Positions 1 to 11,885 of a stretch of DNA of 64,000 nucleotides are shown here, piece after piece. Source of the stretch: Grifola frondosa (lineage: Eukaryota > Basidiomycota > Agaricomycetes > Polyporales > Grifolaceae); assembly GCA_001683735.1 (NCBI GenBank), contig LUGG01000002.1:2418001-2482000 (forward strand). The letters run 5' to 3'. The position numbers and the translations under genes were made by a program. Positions within the stretch are counted from its first letter, which is position 1. Each line of letters starts with the position of its first letter. The notes under the pieces were generated by a model, which searched no databases, was not told the origin of the DNA, and was given only the letters and a program-made list of their open reading frames with translations.

Positions 1-43
1 CACATGAGAGCTGACCAATTATAGCAGACGATTGAGGGAAAAT

Positions 44-91
44 CCCAAAAGGGCAGGCATTCTATGACCATAGAATGCCTGCCTGTTTGGG
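44..91. repeat. Long near-perfect palindrome (hairpin)
   Basis: A 15-bp arm at 52-66 (GGCAGGCATTCTATG) is followed by a 2-base spacer and its exact reverse complement at 69-83. Outer arms CCCAAA (44-49) and TTTGGG (86-91) extend the pairing across small mismatches. It lies about 50 bases upstream of the tRNA-Val gene. It could be a remnant of a small transposon that targeted the tRNA flank, or a cruciform/terminator-like structure. The function is unknown; the symmetry itself is directly visible. Confidence 0.8.
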
Positions 92-143
92 TTGCACCAT
101 GCTCCTGAAAGTAGGACATAATCTAGTGACCACATCATTATGT

Positions 144-243
144 GGTCCTGTAGTGTAGTAGGTTCATCACGTCTGTTTCACAGTGCTGCGTACTGCGCGA
201 CCTGGATCACAGGAGGTCCCCGGTTCGAGCCCGGGCGGGACCA
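144..243 (+). tRNA. tRNA-Val (anticodon CAC) with 25-nt intron
   Basis: The acceptor stem GGTCCTG (144-150) pairs with CGGGACC (236-242), and A243 is the discriminator. The D-arm lies at 153-170. The anticodon stem TCTGT (172-176) pairs with ACAGG (209-213). The loop reads T-T-C-A-C-A then, after the intron, C208, so the anticodon CAC (179-181) reads GUG valine codons. The intron occupies 183-207, one base after the anticodon, the canonical nuclear tRNA intron site. The T-arm CCCGG/TTCGAGC/CCGGG is perfect (219-235). The CCA tail is not encoded, as expected for a nuclear gene. Confidence 0.92.
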
Positions 244-244
244 C

Positions 245-251
245 TTTTTTT
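245..251 (+). terminator. Pol III T-run terminator
   Basis: Seven consecutive T residues begin two bases after the tRNA-Val discriminator base. This is the standard RNA polymerase III stop signal. Confidence 0.8.
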
Positions 252-312
252 ATTTGGCAATAGCCCATGGCGCGGCCCGACACAATGGTAACGCAGCCAC
301 CTAAACTGCGAC

Positions 313-2230
313 TTGGCCGCGACTCCGCATCCGTCTCTCGCAAACGTTTCTCTCCTCACCGACGATGCCCCGGCGGACAGCATCGATAGCACCCCATTCG
401 ACGATGACGCCCAGGCCATCTCCGTCCCCGACGCTGCGGACGCCGGGGAGAGCGGGAAGCTGAAGATGATCGTGCAGCTCGTAAAGAAGTGTCTCGGGGT
501 AAAGGACATTGCTGCCATGTACGACGCTGTCCTCCAGGTAGTGTCCTTGCTGATCTCTTTGCAGGCGTCTCTCTCTGCCGGCTTCATTGCTAGAGCCCAT
601 ACCCAATCTCGAGTATTGGCACTATCTGGACAGACCCGACTTGTTCGCTGCGTGCGTCGTATTTCGTATCTCCGGTACGACTCATTGAACAATACACCTC
701 ACAGCATCAATGACTCGGATGACCCCTTTGAGCGAATGCTCGCCGTCATCAGATTCACCTTTTCCAAAGACCTCAAGTTCATTGTACGCGACATTGTTTC
801 TCAGATGACCTGGCACCGCTGATCGTTCCGCCAGCGTGGCAAAGTATGCAAGCCTTACAACTCCGTCCTTGGCGAGCACTTTCGCTCCCACTGGGATGTC
901 ATACCCGTATCATACCCATCCGACCCTTCCCAGCCCCCCATTCAACACCTATACCTCGCGCCCGCAGCGGCCGAATCCACCTATTCCTCCATCTCTCTCA
1001 CCCCCACAGACTCTCTGCGCCCTTATTCATCCGAGACGGCCAGCATCAGGAGCGGCAAGAGCGGCAAGAGTAGCAAGAGCGCCTTCAGCGGTCTGAGCTT
1101 CATGTCCCGCGGATACTCCACCACCGCCAAGACAACGCCCGCGACGTCCCCGGAGCTCGCCGAGCCGCTCAACCTCGAGACAGACATGTCCAACCTCAAC
1201 CTCTCCGATGACGATGCATCCACGCCTGCCGACCTCCTCGAGACCGACGAGCCTCCTGCTGGCGCGGACAAGCCCCGCCTCCGTATCGTATACCTCACCG
1301 AACAGGTTCTCGCACCACCCCCCGGTCTCTGCATACCACGCACTATGTCCCAGCCGCTCTATCGAGCTGACGGGAATCGACCAGATCTCCGCCAAGGTGT
1401 CCGGCACGACCCTGCGCGTCATGCCCGGCTCGTTCAACAAGGGCGTGTTCATCAACATCACAGGCGATGCGGGCGCAGGGGAGCGCTACCAGATTACTCA
1501 CCCTGTGGCATCCGTGAATGGGCTCCTCCGCGGGAGCTTCTATGTGACGGTCGGGGACGCGACGATTATCACCTGCAACGGGAGCCCGGATGGTCAGAAG
1601 CTTCGGGCGATCATCGAATACAAGGAGGAGTCGTGGCTGGGGAAGGCACACTTTCTTTGCGAGGGAGTGATTCATTCTTACGAACCGGAAGAGTCACAGC
1701 ACCATGAGTGGACACGGGTGAAGCACGTTCCGCGCTCGCGAGTGCTCGCGACGTTTGACGGCTCCTGGAAGCACCACATTCGTTGGAAGCGTATCGACGC
1801 ACCCGAGAGCGAATACGCGACACTGATAGACCTGTCGACGCTGCACATCGTGCCCAAATCGGTGCGCCCGCTAGAAAAGCAGCTGCCAAATGAGAGCAGG
1901 AAGCTGTGGGAGAATGTCACCAACGGCCTCGTTAGCAAAGAGTACAGCGAAGCTACCAAACACAAGCTGGCCATCGAGCAGAGGCAGAGAGACGAAGCCG
2001 CTGAGCGGAAGCGGAAAGGCGTTCAGTGAGCGGTGATCTCCATCAGCTGGCTGTTATGTGTGCTCACACCTTTTAGATTCACGCCACGATACTTTGAACG
2101 TGACATCGACTCGGGAATTCCGACCCTCACACCAGAGGGCCGCAAAGCACTAGAAGAAGAATTGGCGGAGGAAACCATATATCCATTGGAGAGCTCGACG
2201 TCAGGAAAGGCCGTGCAGGCACAACCATGA
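313..2230 (+). CDS. Oxysterol-binding protein-related (Osh/ORP) lipid-transfer protein, one frameshift
   Basis: Spliced exons encode about 570 residues of the OSBP-related domain, which exchanges sterol or phosphatidylserine for PI4P at membrane contact sites. Visible family landmarks are KPYNSVLGEHFRSHWDV (about 847-897), the fingerprint EQVSHHPPVSAYHA (about 1300-1345), HEWTRVKHVP (about 1705) and a C-terminal RKLWENVT..RQRDEAAERKRKGVQ region. Introns by splice signal are 519-564, 652-704, 784-834 and 2026-2076. A one-base insertion at 1307-1309 breaks the frame inside the OSBP fingerprint: the upstream frame ends EQV and the downstream frame starts SHHPP. The family-like N-terminus begins at a TTG (313) where ATG would be expected, so the start is uncertain; an ATG at 285 is out of frame. 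No PH or ankyrin domain is seen, so it is a short ORP. A Ser/Gly-Lys-rich insert follows the first conserved block. Confidence 0.88.
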
Positions 2231-2650
2231 TAACCCGACACCACTCTCTTTCATGACTTCACGACAACATGACGTGCATCGTCCGTTTTCTTGATCCATG
2301 CTTACCTTTCTCTCTCGCCTTTTAATCGGACATAATAGCACATTCGCATATAGGCTGGATTGACTGCAGGTTGCACGGATAGATATCGAGTCCGTGTTAC
2401 CTTCCGTCTTCCACCGCCATCGGATCGTATCTCATCGTCTGTATCCGTTGTATATACATTTTCTTTTGGTTACTAGAATATTCACAATACGATCTTGGTA
2501 GCTATGTCATCTTACAACTCAGAAAATCCTGGATGGACAAGGCGGGCGGAACACGAGCAACGCAATTTCTCTTTTGAATACATCGACACAGATCACAGGC
2601 ACCCCCAAACAATATACAGCGAAACCAAATTTACTGCCCCTTTCTAAACT

Positions 2651-5214
2651 CTAGTAGGAGCGACCAAACAAGGTCCAACGCTTCGCGTCCTTTCCACAAC
2701 CCACACACTTGGTCTTGCCCGGCTCGATCGGAGTCCATCGCGACTGATCATAGGGAATACAAAGCGACTTTGCGCCAGCGGATGGCGCACGTTCATCTTG
2801 AGGCTCCGAACTGCAGATCACAGATTCAGTAAGGATAATATGGCAGAATGGGTCAACATACGCTCGTCCGCTGCGCTCCTTGATGTCGTCTTCGCACGCC
2901 TCCTCCTCGCACCATGGGATCGCGACGACGCATTTATCGTCCAAAGTGGGGACCACATCTTCCCAGCGAGTGATCTCCTTGATCCGCGAGAAATAGGTTT
3001 CTTGTGCACGCTTGAACATGTCGGCCTGGATAATCTCTAGCAGCGTAGGCACCGATGAGGTGATATGCGCGAGTGGGAGAGGAGCCTTAGCACCAATATC
3101 ACGGCGCACGGCAATGCATTGTTGCTTGGAAAGGTCCGCCGGACCGATTTCGAGGCGTAGAGGAACACCCTACGACTGCGGTCAGCAACGAAAAATAAAT
3201 AGACCGATGATTGAGTGACAACCTTTTGTTCCCAGTCATTGAACTTGAAGCCCGGGGTGTAACCCTCGCGGAGGTCAGCTTTGGCTTTCACGCCAACCTT
3301 CTTGAGCGAAGTCGCGAGTGCCTCGCATGCGTCGTTGATTGCCTTACGCTGCTCGTCGCTCGTCTTCGCCGTAATTCCGCATGGAACGACCACGGCCTGT
3401 ACGCACGCGACGCGCGGGGGAAGCACGAGACCCTGGTTGTCACCGTGGATCATGACCATCACACCGATCACGCGCGTCGAAAGACCCCACGAGTTCTGCC
3501 AGACGTAAGTCTTGCCCTGGCCGGTCGGGTCGTTCGGGTCCTCGACGAAGATATTGAACATACGCGAGAAGTTCTGCCCGAGAGAGTGCGACGTTGCGCC
3601 CTGGATACCACGGCCTGTGGTCGGCACGAAGCCCTCCACTGTGGTGGTGTACAGTCCACCTGCAAACTTCTCCTTAACGGACTTCACGCCAGGGATAACA
3701 GGCACCGCAAGAAGCTCTTCGTACACGCGGCGGTAGAGGTCGAGGATTTCGAGCACCTCCTTGTCCGCCTCAGGTTTTGTCAGGTGAGCAGTGTGGCCTT
3801 CTTGCCACAAGAACTCGCGTGTGCGGAGGAAAGGCTCTGAATATGGAGTAAGAAGCGGACAGAAGCAGAAGACGCAAATACATGCTTACGGGGGTTCTTG
3901 AATTCCCAACGTACGACGCTATTCCACTGGTTGAGCTTCAAGGGGAGATCACGATGGCTTTGGATCCACTTCGCATAGTCTGTTCCAACGGGTCAACCTC
4001 AGTTCATGTAGATGTAGCCGCGACGCACAAGGATACATGACAGTTTCCGAAGTCGGACGGATAGCAATTGGTTCTTCAAGATCAGAGTTACCGCTGAAAA
4101 ACCATCATCGATGTCAAAATGGATTCACGCTCCAAATATTCTACGCACGCGCGAGTGACCCATGCGACCTCCGGGGAGAAACCCTCGACATGGTCCTTTT
4201 CCCGCTCCAGAACCTTTGCAGAGACAAACATGGGAAAGTACGCGTTCTGCACATCCATCTCCTTGATCTTGATATTGAACCACTCTGCCAAACACGTCAG
4301 ATTGAGATTTGATATCGAAGGGAAACGTATCACCTTGGATGATCTCCCAGATACTGTATGACCATGGTCTCAGAATGTAGCAACCACTGACGTTATAGTA
4401 CTCCAGCATATCCGCCTTGATAAGCACCTGTAAATGATGGATCAGTGACCAAAAATTGCGCAAATGAGAATGAAGACAGCTCACATTCGTATACCAAGTC
4501 GCAAAGTCAACTTCCTTCTTCACACCGATAGCAATCTGAACCGCACCCTCAATCTTGGCGTCATCCTTCTTTTCCTTGACCGCTGCTGGCTTGCCAGAAG
4601 CAGCTTCGTCGGCGGTAGTCTTGAGCGCCTCAAAATCCTGTTCATGAAGCGCAGGAGCGCCTTCGGAGTGTAAGTTCTTCAGATACGCGTGGAGATCCTT
4701 CCCAGAGAGGAATACTGTCGAGCTCGAGGATAGAGCCCGCACCGCAAAAAGAGTAGATGAACCAATAATCGTGTTGTCGATCACAGTCGTGACTTTGGGG
4801 TATGTCTTCGCGTTGAGCGCCAGTGGAGATACTGTTCGACAGTAGTTCAATGGCACGAGTCATGAAAAAGACTGAATACATACGCGAGTTCTTGTCAAGA
4901 GAGAAAAATTCTTGTAGCAGGTCCTCCGATGCCAATCGTAGGTCCTTCAAGCCCAGGGTTTTGCCCAAAACTCCTGAAGGCACATCAGTCGCCTCTCTGG
5001 TGATGACAACCAGAGGCACCGGGGTGGCTGTCTTCGCAGTCTTCGGCTTATACACCAGAATTTTGATCAGCTCGAAAGATTTGGGAGTAGAAGAGGTCGC
5101 TTCCAAGGCCTCTCGCCATGTTGCGGGAGAGTTTGTGGCGGAGTGTGCGATCGCAGCTACCGGGTTGATAGAAAGCCCTGCAAGGGACTGTGTAACGCTT
5201 TCTAGGGATGTCAT
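2651..5214 (-). CDS. Prolyl-tRNA synthetase, cytosolic (class II)
   Basis: Charges tRNA-Pro with proline in the cytosol. The N-terminus (start ATG at 5214) is the editing-like appended domain of the fungal enzyme. The class II core follows: [20 protein letters not shown], then [13 protein letters not shown] (motif 2 region, near 4060), [20 protein letters not shown] (joined across the intron at about 3838-3890), [20 protein letters not shown] (about 3560-3620) and [12 protein letters not shown]. The C-terminus holds a CVGCGK pair of cysteines and ends in Tyr, as in eukaryote/archaea-type ProRS. About eight short introns are inferred; spliced length is about 700 residues, close to yeast YHR020W. 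No frameshift was found. It shares an upstream region (5215-5648) with the divergent PIG-A gene. Confidence 0.93.
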
Positions 5215-5648
5215 AGCGGGAGTAGAGATAGTTCTGATAGCTGCCTACGAGGAGTGTAATGCTCGGCGCTTTTTGCGAATGACTCGACGCGTTGGGCTGA
5301 AGTCGGTGTTATCAGATGGGAATAACTTCGCAATAGAACTCTTCCCAGTCGAGGTAATCGTCTTATAGTAATGCCAGACGCAAGCATGCAGCTTTGGAAG
5401 AAAGTGCCGGGGCGCGAGAAACTTGCTCAATATGTTGTAAACTGATTTCAATATTTGCATTCTAAAACGCAATATTATAAGTTATATGAAATTGCAACTT
5501 GTAAGTACTTAACTGCTTAACTGCTCCAAAAAAACTATTCGCGGCGTTGATACAACACGCTCAAGCAGAGAATTCATATCTGTAGAATGCAGAGTATCCG
5601 CTACGAACTTTGAGATAATAGTGCGCCACTCCCCTGTGACTGATATAA
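5215..5648. other. Divergent intergenic region (ProRS / PIG-A)
   Basis: 434 bases between two divergent start codons. It is AT-rich, especially 5450-5540, with no convincing ORF. It presumably contains both core promoters; no clear TATA box was assigned. Confidence 0.6.
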
Positions 5649-7397
5649 ATGAAGCCAATCACCATTGCGTAAGTTCCATGGGTGTAAATGTTCGAAGTGC
5701 TAACCTCGCAGGCCCATTAGAATGGTCTGTGATTTCTTCCATCCTAACGTTGGCGGTGTAGAGAATCACATATACATGCTCGGTGCAAACTTGATACGCC
5801 GGGGACACAGAGTCAGTCCTCTCATGTTCAAAATATGCTTCTGACGCCGCAATTGATGCAAAAAATAGGTGGTGGTTATCACGCACAGCCATCCTCCTGA
5901 CCGTGTCGGCATCCGCTGGCTTCTGCCATCCGTAAAAGTCTATTATTTGCCCTTCGTCAGCATTGCGTCTTCTGCCACCTTGCCAAATTTCTTCACATTT
6001 CTTCCATACTTACGTACAATCATCTTACGAGAGCGTGTTCAACTGATACACGCTCATGCTAGCCTTTCATCGTTGGCGCATGAAGGTATCTTACACGCGC
6101 ATTTGATGGGTGTACGGACAGTCTTCACGGACCACAGTCTTTTTGGCTTTGACGATGCGGCAAGCATCCTCACCAATAAGTTGCTTGAGGCAGCTCTACG
6201 CAATGTGGATGCTGCCATTTGTGTCTCTCACACTGGGTAAGGTATTCGCTGGCATGTCACCCATCATTTCTGACACACCGATAGGCGTGAAAATACCGTC
6301 CTTCGAGCAAGTTTGCTTCCTGAGGACGTTCATGTGATTCCAAATGCAATTGTGGCCAATCAATTTAAACCTGCTCCAATCGTCAAGGCTTGCGACACAG
6401 GTATTATCCAGCCCAAATGAGACTGATCAATGTGCTCAAATTTCTTAGTCACGATAGTGGTTATTTCTCGCTTGGCGTACCGAAAGGGCATCGACCTTTT
6501 GGTAGCGACTGCGCCCCGAATTTGTGCATTGTTTCCTCATGTTAGATTCCTCATAGGTTCGTCTGTTCATTGTACTATGCAGAATATCTGGTGTAACAGT
6601 ACGTCAGGTGGTGACGGCCCAAAGATGATTGATCTGTTACAAATGAGAGAGAAGCACATGTTGCAAGATCGTATCGAGATGCTTGGACCTGTGCGGCATA
6701 GTGATGTTCGCGATGTAAGCTCATTCGTCACGCATTATGTACACGATTCCACTCATGATTGGAATGCTAGGTTCTCGTTCAAGGGTCTATCTTCATGAAT
6801 ACTTCTCTCACCGAATCTTTTGGTATCGCAATTCTCGAAGCAGCGTGCACTGGCCTCTACGTAGTGTCAACTCGAGTAGGAGGTGTCCCAGAAATTTTGC
6901 CTGAAGACATGATCTCTTTTGCCAATCCTGACGAGGACGGTGAGCATTCACATCTTAAGCTACAGACATGCCTGGAATTTTATGACTTCTCATTTCAGAC
7001 GTCGTTCGGGCAATGTCGGAAGCTATCGAAATCGTATCTGCCGGAAAGCATGATCCAATCCAAGCACATCAACGTATTAAAGGATTCTATGACTGGAGCG
7101 AAATAGCCGAACGCACTGAACGTGTCTACGAATTGGTCATGGAATCACCGCAGCGTGATTTCTGGTGCCGCATGCAAAGGTATCTCGAATTCCATAGCGA
7201 TATCACAAGCTATTTGATAACCTCTTTGAAGGACTCTTGAGCTCGGCCGGTTTGCTGGACTAATCTTTGCGATTATCCTGGTGGTCGACTGTCTTTTCTT
7301 CGTATTCTTGCAGTGGTGGCTTCCCGAGGAAGATATGGACCATGTGCGGATGCACTGGGATCAGAGCCGATTCGTGGAGGTATATTTCCACCAGTGA
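5649..7397 (+). CDS. GPI3: PIG-A/GPI3-type GlcNAc transferase (GPI-anchor biosynthesis)
   Basis: Catalytic subunit of the ER complex that transfers GlcNAc from UDP-GlcNAc to phosphatidylinositol, the first step of GPI-anchor synthesis. The short first exon (from ATG 5649) and second exon give [19 protein letters not shown] followed by the [11 protein letters not shown] block typical of PIG-A. Later blocks are [32 protein letters not shown], GTxxF-type [14 protein letters not shown], the GT4 glycosyltransferase core ([24 protein letters not shown]) and the [20 protein letters not shown] motif with the EX7E-type glutamates. A C-terminal membrane helix ([20 protein letters not shown]) is followed by [12 protein letters not shown]. 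Eight introns are inferred, including 7180-7231, which restores the frame into the membrane helix. The product is about 440 residues and appears intact. Confidence 0.94.
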
Positions 7398-7838
7398 TTT
7401 TTGAGGATCGTTCTCACATGGTTTCAGTTTGTCCAAGAGCGTGAGCGGCACCCGGCGATGCACCGTGCACCCGAAGAGAAAGATGCAATAGCTGCCAGCA
7501 ATTAACTCTAAAGTAATGCCTGCATGGTACGACAAAGGTCGCACGAACGGATGGTAAGAGTAGTCTGCAAATCTTGCTATGGAGAGTATTTGATTGAACC
7601 AATCAAAGAACATCGTATTCTTCGTTACCCCATCTCATTCGGCGCTCTGCTTGTCAATATACCCTCGGGCCCGAGGCGAATCCAGCATCACTTACATATC
7701 TATCTCCGAATCCTGATTTGAACACGTGGATGTTGGTCTTATGATTATAACTGCAGAGGATATCGACCGAAAGCAGGCGCCTTCCGCCTCTATCTCCTCA
7801 CGACTTCGCAGCACAGTTTGCTGCGTAGAACTTCCGGT
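7398..7838. other. Intergenic, no gene seen
   Basis: About 440 bases between the PIG-A stop and the permease start. Only short out-of-context ORFs are present. It presumably holds the PIG-A 3' end and the permease promoter. Confidence 0.5.
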
Positions 7839-9935
7839 ATGCAGCTGTCACAAGACGATCCGGAGAAAGGCTTGGAGATTACCTCCAGCGACTCCGGAGA
7901 CGGGTCCACAAAAGGTTCAAATTTCCTTTGGGACATACATCTGCGGAAGGTGACGCACTTCCTCACGCACTGGGGTGTCGAGACCAATGGGTAGGGTCAT
8001 GGGAATCATCGAAGCATGATGACGCTCTAATTGCGAGTGCTGCGATCAGAATCGATCCTATTTTGCCTGCCGATAGGAATGATAACAAATTATATCAATT
8101 CTTTTTTGTTTGGTTTTCTTCAAACATGAACATCTTGAGGTAAGTTTTCTGTACTTCTGGGAGACGATGATCGAAATCCACGATTTCTTAGCTTTGGAAC
8201 GGGTTCAGCAGGCCCGGCTTTCTTTGGCCTTGGACTTCGAGAGGCACTCATCACCCTTCTGGTCGTCGATGTCATGTATGTTTCTCGATTGCTATTCCAA
8301 CTACCGTTATCGATGACGTCGAACAGTTCCTGTGCAGTCCCAGCATACTTGTGAGTTGTTAACAGATAGTTAGCCACCTTCAAATACACATCATAACTAT
8401 GTTAGTGCTGTGTTCGGACCAAAGCTTGGTTTACGTTCGATGGTTCATGCGCGATATTCTTGGGGGTGGGTACTTTTCCTTCGTAGGTTTATATAAATGT
8501 TGACGCTCCGCCTCTTCATCAGCTACTACGGTGCTATCTTGCCCAGCGCTCTCACAGTATTCTCCATGCAAGGCTTTCTCATCTTGAATTGTATCATTGG
8601 AGGCCAGGCTTTGGCTAGTGTCTCGGATCACCTCAACGATACCCTCGGTATTGTCATTGTTGGTGTTATCTCCCTGATGGTGGGTTCATTTCTTTGATCA
8701 CCTCAATCACTTATCTCAGCCTCTATCTAGGTGACCTTCTTTGGTTATCGTGTCATTCATTGGTATATTTTTATTGGCAGCATTGTGAAGATCTTTAATG
8801 ACTCATAACATTCTAGGTATGAAACTATTGCGTGGATACCCAACGTCATCACTTTCATTGTGATGCTAGGGATAGGTGGTAAGCATCTCGGCAATATCCC
8901 GTCTCCACCCGCACCAGCTTCCGCGGCTATGATCCTCTCATTCGCAACAACAACCGCCTCTACTATGATTAGTTGGTGTATCATGACCCCAGACTACGGA
9001 GTGTACCATACCGAGCGCGCTTCCAGGTAACGTTCTTTGGGAAGCTCGTGAAACGTCGCTGACCTCATTATTACAGGACTAGAATATTCTCGTACAGCTA
9101 TGCCGGGTTCTTGACTGCAAGTGTACGCGCTCATTGTCATTCTTGGAAATATGTAGAACAATGTTCGTTCAACAGATTCCTTCCCACATGCTCGGAGCAG
9201 CCTTCGCTGCAGCCGCTCCATTTGTTCCCTCGTGGAAAATTGGATTCGACAATGGCAACAGTGTTGGCGGGCTTCTCGAAGCTGTGTTGTCATCATCAGG
9301 GGGCTTTGGCAAATTCCTGACCGTCTTGGTCGCTCTGTCTGTTCCCAGCGCATGCGCGCCTACCATGTACACGTTTGGGTCGAGCTTTATGACAATTCAC
9401 CCATTGTTCGCAAGAATACCAAGATACGTTTACACAATAGTTTCGGAAGCCATGTAAGTCTCTGGAGACGTATATTACAGTCCGAGCTCATGTTCGGTCC
9501 CAGACTAATCCCTGTCGCCATTGTTGGTGCGACCCATTTTTACAATACATTTGTGGACATTCTCAGTGAGTCAGACTGCTGGGTCATCGTGATCGAATTG
9601 CTAACGAAGACCTCTCCGCAGATGTCATAGGCTACTGGAGCGCTGTTTTCGCAGCGATTGTCCTAGTTGAACACTTTATCTTTCGCAAGGACGACTTCTT
9701 GCGTTATGATTTAAAGGACTGGAATCAGGCTGGGCAATTGCCACCTGGGATTGCTGCGATGTTTGCATTCCTATGTGCCTGTGGCATAATAATCCCATGC
9801 ATGTCTCAAGCGTGGTATACAGGGCCAATTGCCCACGAAGGGACGGGTGACATTGGCATATTAGTGGGTTTCGCAGCGGCATGTTTACTGTATCCTGTTT
9901 TCAGGGCGATGGAAAGAACAGTATTTGCTAGGTAA
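7839..9935 (+). CDS. Purine-cytosine permease (NCS1 family, FCY2-like)
   Basis: A proton symporter of the NCS1 family for cytosine and purines, with about twelve plasma-membrane helices. The chosen ATG at 7839 gives an acidic N-tail (MQLSQDDPEKGLEITSSDSG) and then the THFLTHWGVETNGIDPILP block after splicing. Family landmarks are FFVWFSSNMNIL, FGTGSAGPAFFGLGLREAL, FGPKLGLRSMVHARYSWGYY, NCIIGGQALASVSD and ASRTRIFSYSYAGF, then SHMLGAAFAAA (rejoined when the intron from about 9121 ends in CAACAG near 9174). The last exon ends FRAMERTVFAR at a TAA. About ten introns are needed; the product is about 520 residues and no frameshift is seen. The exact substrate cannot be read from sequence. Confidence 0.92.
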
Positions 9936-10290
9936 TTTGCGATTTAGAGTCAATCATCCGTATAGCTTTGTTATGAATGCCACTATTACCTGATCTGAGT
10001 ATTTATGATGGGAGCACTATCCTGTACATTTGTCATCGACTCGTTTCCCAGTATTTCACTACTTGTGCTGAGGCCGCTGCCAATTGCCGACAAACCCGAT
10101 CAGAATCTTAAATAAGCTCGATCGCAGTATGGGCGCCACTTTGGGTGCGTCACGCCACGTGGAGTTTACGAGTCCTCTCCGTGTGTGCAATGTGCAACAT
10201 CTAGCTTCATTCTATCACCTCTCTGTCTACTCCTCCGCAACTGTAGCATCCCATTTTCACAAAAATCTGATCCCTAATCGTCGTCTGAAG
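9936..10290. other. Intergenic, no gene seen
   Basis: About 355 bases between the permease stop and the Derlin start. One possible upstream ORF runs into the Derlin frame from 10084, but the family start MSFMDEIRK at 10291 is preferred. Confidence 0.5.
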
Positions 10291-11614
10291 ATGTCCTTCA
10301 TGGATGAAATTCGCAAAATTCCTCCGGTGACCCGCTTTCTGTGTGGATCCTCTCTCGCCGTCACACTACCAGTGATGCTTCATATTGTTTCACCATACAA
10401 AGTTCTCTTTGTGAAGGAGCTGGTAACACAGAAATATGAGGTACGTTTATTGTCGATGTATCGTCACAGATTATAGATCTACGCAATGACCATCATGGAG
10501 TTGGTGTAAATTCAACCAATTGGAGTGAAATCAATCGTTTAGGGAGAACCACGATATTTTTTAATTTCCAGTCTCAAATTTAGCACATGAGGCGACTACC
10601 CGCGGAGTCTACGCGATCTTTTCATAAAGCTGGACGGAATGTCCGCACTTTTTGTCCGTGGTTCGTGCATTAAGCTTGTTGTACCAAGTCGACTTCATGT
10701 GCGAAATTTGTATGCTCCTGAATTCTCTCGTATATTCCTTTGACGCATCATCTGCTGGAGATTCGAGCAAAAGGTTCCATATGGCTGCTTGACGAGCCGC
10801 AACTGACCATTTCAACCATCCATAGGTTTGGCGAATCTTTACTAGTTTTTTCCTAGGGAGCAAGTATCTTTCAATTGGTCGACGAGAGTCCAAAGCTAAT
10901 TCTCAATTAGATGCAGGCATAAACTACATTTTCGACCTGGTCATGCTCTAGTTGAGTTATACAGAGCTATCACCGGAACCTAGACAATATGACTAAACTA
11001 AACCCCTCTTCGTAGCCGAAATTCTGACCAACTCGAGTCAGGAAACTTCGCGCGAAGATCAGCAGACTATGCATGGCAGCTACTGCTTGCCGGTGCATCT
11101 ATCGTCGTAAGCACCTGATTCGTAGATCCCATAGGAATGCATCACAAAATGAGGATGTTTTAGGCACTGAACATCCCCCCGATCGTTCCTCCACGCTCGC
11201 CCGTTCCTCATCGCACTGACCTACCTTTCAGCGCGACTCGCCCCACCCGGCTCACAGACTTCCTTCTTCGGGCTCATCTCATTCCCGCTCGTCTACCTGC
11301 CATACTTTCTGATTGGGCTCGACCTGATCATGGGCGGCCCGAACGCGGCTGCAGCGAGCGTGAGTGGCGCGGTGGTCGGCCATTTATGGTGGTGGGGCGT
11401 CTTCGATAATGGGGCTTTGAGGAGTCTGGCGAGCGCGCCGGGATGGATGCGTGCGTTGGCAGGAGATGGAGCTATTGGTCCTGGTCCTGGTGGTGCTGGC
11501 GCGGCCGCAGGTGCGGGTGGGGTTCATGTGGTGCCTCCGAGGCGGGTTCGGGAGCAGGCGGAACGTGCAACTGGGCATCAGTGGGGTACAGGACACCGTC
11601 TAGGCCAGGAGTAG
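10291..11614 (+). CDS. Derlin (ER-associated degradation rhomboid pseudoprotease), two indels
   Basis: Multi-pass ER membrane protein of the retrotranslocation channel for misfolded proteins. Exon 1 (10291-10440) encodes MSFMDEIRKIPPVTRFLCGS and ends VTQKYE. A short exon near 10829-10865 encodes VWRIFTSFFLGS, then INYIFDLVMLYRNSDQLESG and ARRSADYAWQLLLAGAS follow. The later exon gives RPFLIALTYLSARLAPPGSQ, then AVVGHLWWWGVF and a Gly/Ala-rich tail ending TGHQWGTGHRLGQE. Two oddities: the first intron is about 390 bases where neighbours are about 50, and one-base indels are needed at the donor near 10866 and in the C-run 11175-11180, where removing one C restores the family frame. Splicing around the small exon is therefore tentative. 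It converges on the orotate phosphoribosyltransferase gene. Confidence 0.82.
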
Positions 11615-11885
11615 TTTTCACGTTCTCCGACGGGGTTGGATCTCTTATTATAATGAATCAAGTCGTCAGTTTGATTGGAATGTATCGTTGCAATGTACAT
11701 TGCGGGAATTTTGAGTCAGTAGCATCCATAACGGAATTATCAGTACAACTATGGGAGTTCCAACTACACATATCCAGCTACGAGGGCGATACATCCAGGA
11801 TTTCATACAAGTCGACGGTGGAATTAGTTGTGGGTTGAAGATAACACAGATACATCTTCCAGTTCTCGAGGACTGTTGTCTTAGC

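Noticed and set aside
3211..3840. Plus-strand ORF of 209 codons
   Set aside because: Antisense to the prolyl-tRNA synthetase class II core, whose motifs are unambiguous.
10609..10893. Possible independent minus-strand gene inside Derlin
   Set aside because: Overlaps the small Derlin exon and has no recognisable motif; kept as a finding about the intron, not as a gene.
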